In this document: piece by piece, positions 5,729 through 6,358 of the stretch
Numbering within the stretch: position 1 is the first letter of the stretch
How the letters are laid out: every line of letters begins with the position of its first letter
Source of the DNA: JBDKTK01 sp039680225
GTDB taxonomy: Bacteria > Desulfobacterota > Syntrophia > Syntrophales > UBA4778
Direction: 5' to 3'
Assembly (NCBI GenBank): GCA_039680225.1
Contig: JBDKTK010000327.1
Span: 1 to 6,358 of the forward strand
Length of the DNA: 6,358 bases
Position numbers and translations under genes: made by a program
The notes under the pieces: model-generated
The model's database searches: none
What the model was told of the DNA's origin: nothing
The model's input: only the letters and a program-made list of their open reading frames with translations

Positions 5729-6358
5729 ATGCATCATTTGATAATAGGAAACGGCGCCGCTTCCGTGGGAGCAATCGAGGCCATAAGGTCCGTCGACCCG
5801 GAAAGCCCCATTACCGTTATTTCTTCCGAGCCCCACCGGGTTTACGGGCGTCCCCTGATTTCCAGCCTGCTCAGCGGGAAGATTCGGGAGAAGGATATTT
5901 ATTACCGGCCCGGGGATTTTTACGAAACAAACAATGTCGCCGCCCTGCTCGGAAAGACAGTTGCCGAGATAAGGACCGGGACCAGGCAGGTTGTCCTGGA
6001 AAGCGGGGAAGTCATCGCGTTCGACAAACTCCTGATCGCGACCGGCGGCGTCCCTTTTATCCCTCCCATAGAGGGCCGGCACGGTCCGGACGTTTACGTG
6101 TTCACAACGCTGGACGACGCCCGCCGGCTCGACAGCCTGACGGGAAAGGTCCGGGAGATAGTCGTCCTGGGCGGAGGGCTCATCGGGCTGAAAGCGGCCG
6201 AGAGCCTCCACGACCGGGGCATGAAAATAACCGTTGTGGAACTTGCGGACAGGATCCTCAGCGCCGCTTTCGACTCGGAAGCGGGAGGGATAATAGCGAA
6301 GCGCCTTGCCGGGGTCGGGATCAACCTTGTTCTCAACAACACGGTCAAGGAGATAGTC
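5729..6358 (+). CDS. FAD/NAD(P)-dependent oxidoreductase (NirB/rubredoxin reductase-like), partial at the right edge
   Basis: Seen: the first 210 residues of a frame still open at the window end. The FAD-binding start is IIGNGAAS (5-12) with the acidic Glu34 after the second strand, then YGRPLISSLLSG (39-50), which is characteristic of NirB-like and ferredoxin/rubredoxin reductase-like flavoproteins. The ATGG motif lies at 104-107. The NAD-binding loop GGGLIG (148-153) is followed by Glu171 at the end of the next strand, an acidic residue that favours NADH over NADPH. The start is ATG at 5729 with GAGAGG at 5717-5722, only three bases after the ferredoxin stop, so the two are probably co-translated. 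Full-length relatives are about 400 residues, so roughly half is present. Inference: it oxidises NADH and passes electrons to the adjacent polyferredoxin and on to the glutamate synthase, standing in for GltD. The C-terminal half, which would show fused domains, is not visible. Confidence 0.85.
   Translation, partial: MHHLIIGNGAASVGAIEAIRSVDPESPITVISSEPHRVYGRPLISSLLSGKIREKDIYYRPGDFYETNNVAALLGKTVAEIRTGTRQVVLESGEVIAFDKLLIATGGVPFIPPIEGRHGPDVYVFTTLDDARRLDSLTGKVREIVVLGGGLIGLKAAESLHDRGMKITVVELADRILSAAFDSEAGGIIAKRLAGVGINLVLNNTVKEIV

Noticed and set aside
5234..6211. Long open frame on the minus strand (325 codons) opposite the ferredoxin and flavoprotein genes
   Set aside because: It spans two well-supported sense genes and their junction, has no recognisable motif, and is explained by GC-biased codon use.

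Overview
The window is a GC-rich stretch of a bacterial chromosome with five genes, all on the + strand, and no mobile elements, RNA genes or CRISPR. Oxygen-sensitive Fe-S proteins dominate: two [4Fe-4S] sites plus a [3Fe-4S] site in one protein and four [4Fe-4S] sites in another. With an archaeal-type glutamate synthase and an NADH-type flavoprotein, this suggests a strict anaerobe, for example a Peptococcaceae-like clostridium or a Desulfobacterota member. A sigma-54-like promoter argues for a bacterium rather than an archaeon. The lineage cannot be settled from this sequence.

Left block (54-3391): a two-gene unit. The first gene encodes an 871-residue protein. It joins a RecA/KaiC-like N-terminal domain whose Walker A loop has decayed to an ATP-grasp domain of the PEP synthase/pyruvate phosphate dikinase type, and it lacks the phosphohistidine and PEP-binding domains of those enzymes. 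Its stop codon overlaps by one base the start of a class I glutamine amidotransferase-like gene. That protein keeps the nucleophilic cysteine but has lost the catalytic His and Glu. The biochemical role of the pair is not known to me.

Intergenic region (3392-3657): AT-richer than its surroundings and apparently regulatory. It holds a GG-N10-GC element resembling a sigma-54 promoter, two AACA-N4-TGTT dyads 31 bp apart about 100 and 130 bp upstream of the predicted transcript start, and a further short dyad.

Right block (3658-6358): an apparent operon for ferredoxin- or NADH-linked glutamate synthesis. It encodes the FMN/Fe-S synthase subunit (archaeal GltB type, probably starting at a TTG with a strong ribosome binding site), a 16-ligand-cysteine HycB-type polyferredoxin, and an FAD/NAD oxidoreductase that runs off the right edge. 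A likely electron path is NADH to FAD to the polyferredoxin clusters to the synthase Fe-S clusters to FMN, where 2-oxoglutarate and ammonia would become glutamate. Neither the class II glutaminase domain nor the GXGXG domain of classical glutamate synthase is encoded in the window. They may lie downstream, or ammonia may come from elsewhere.
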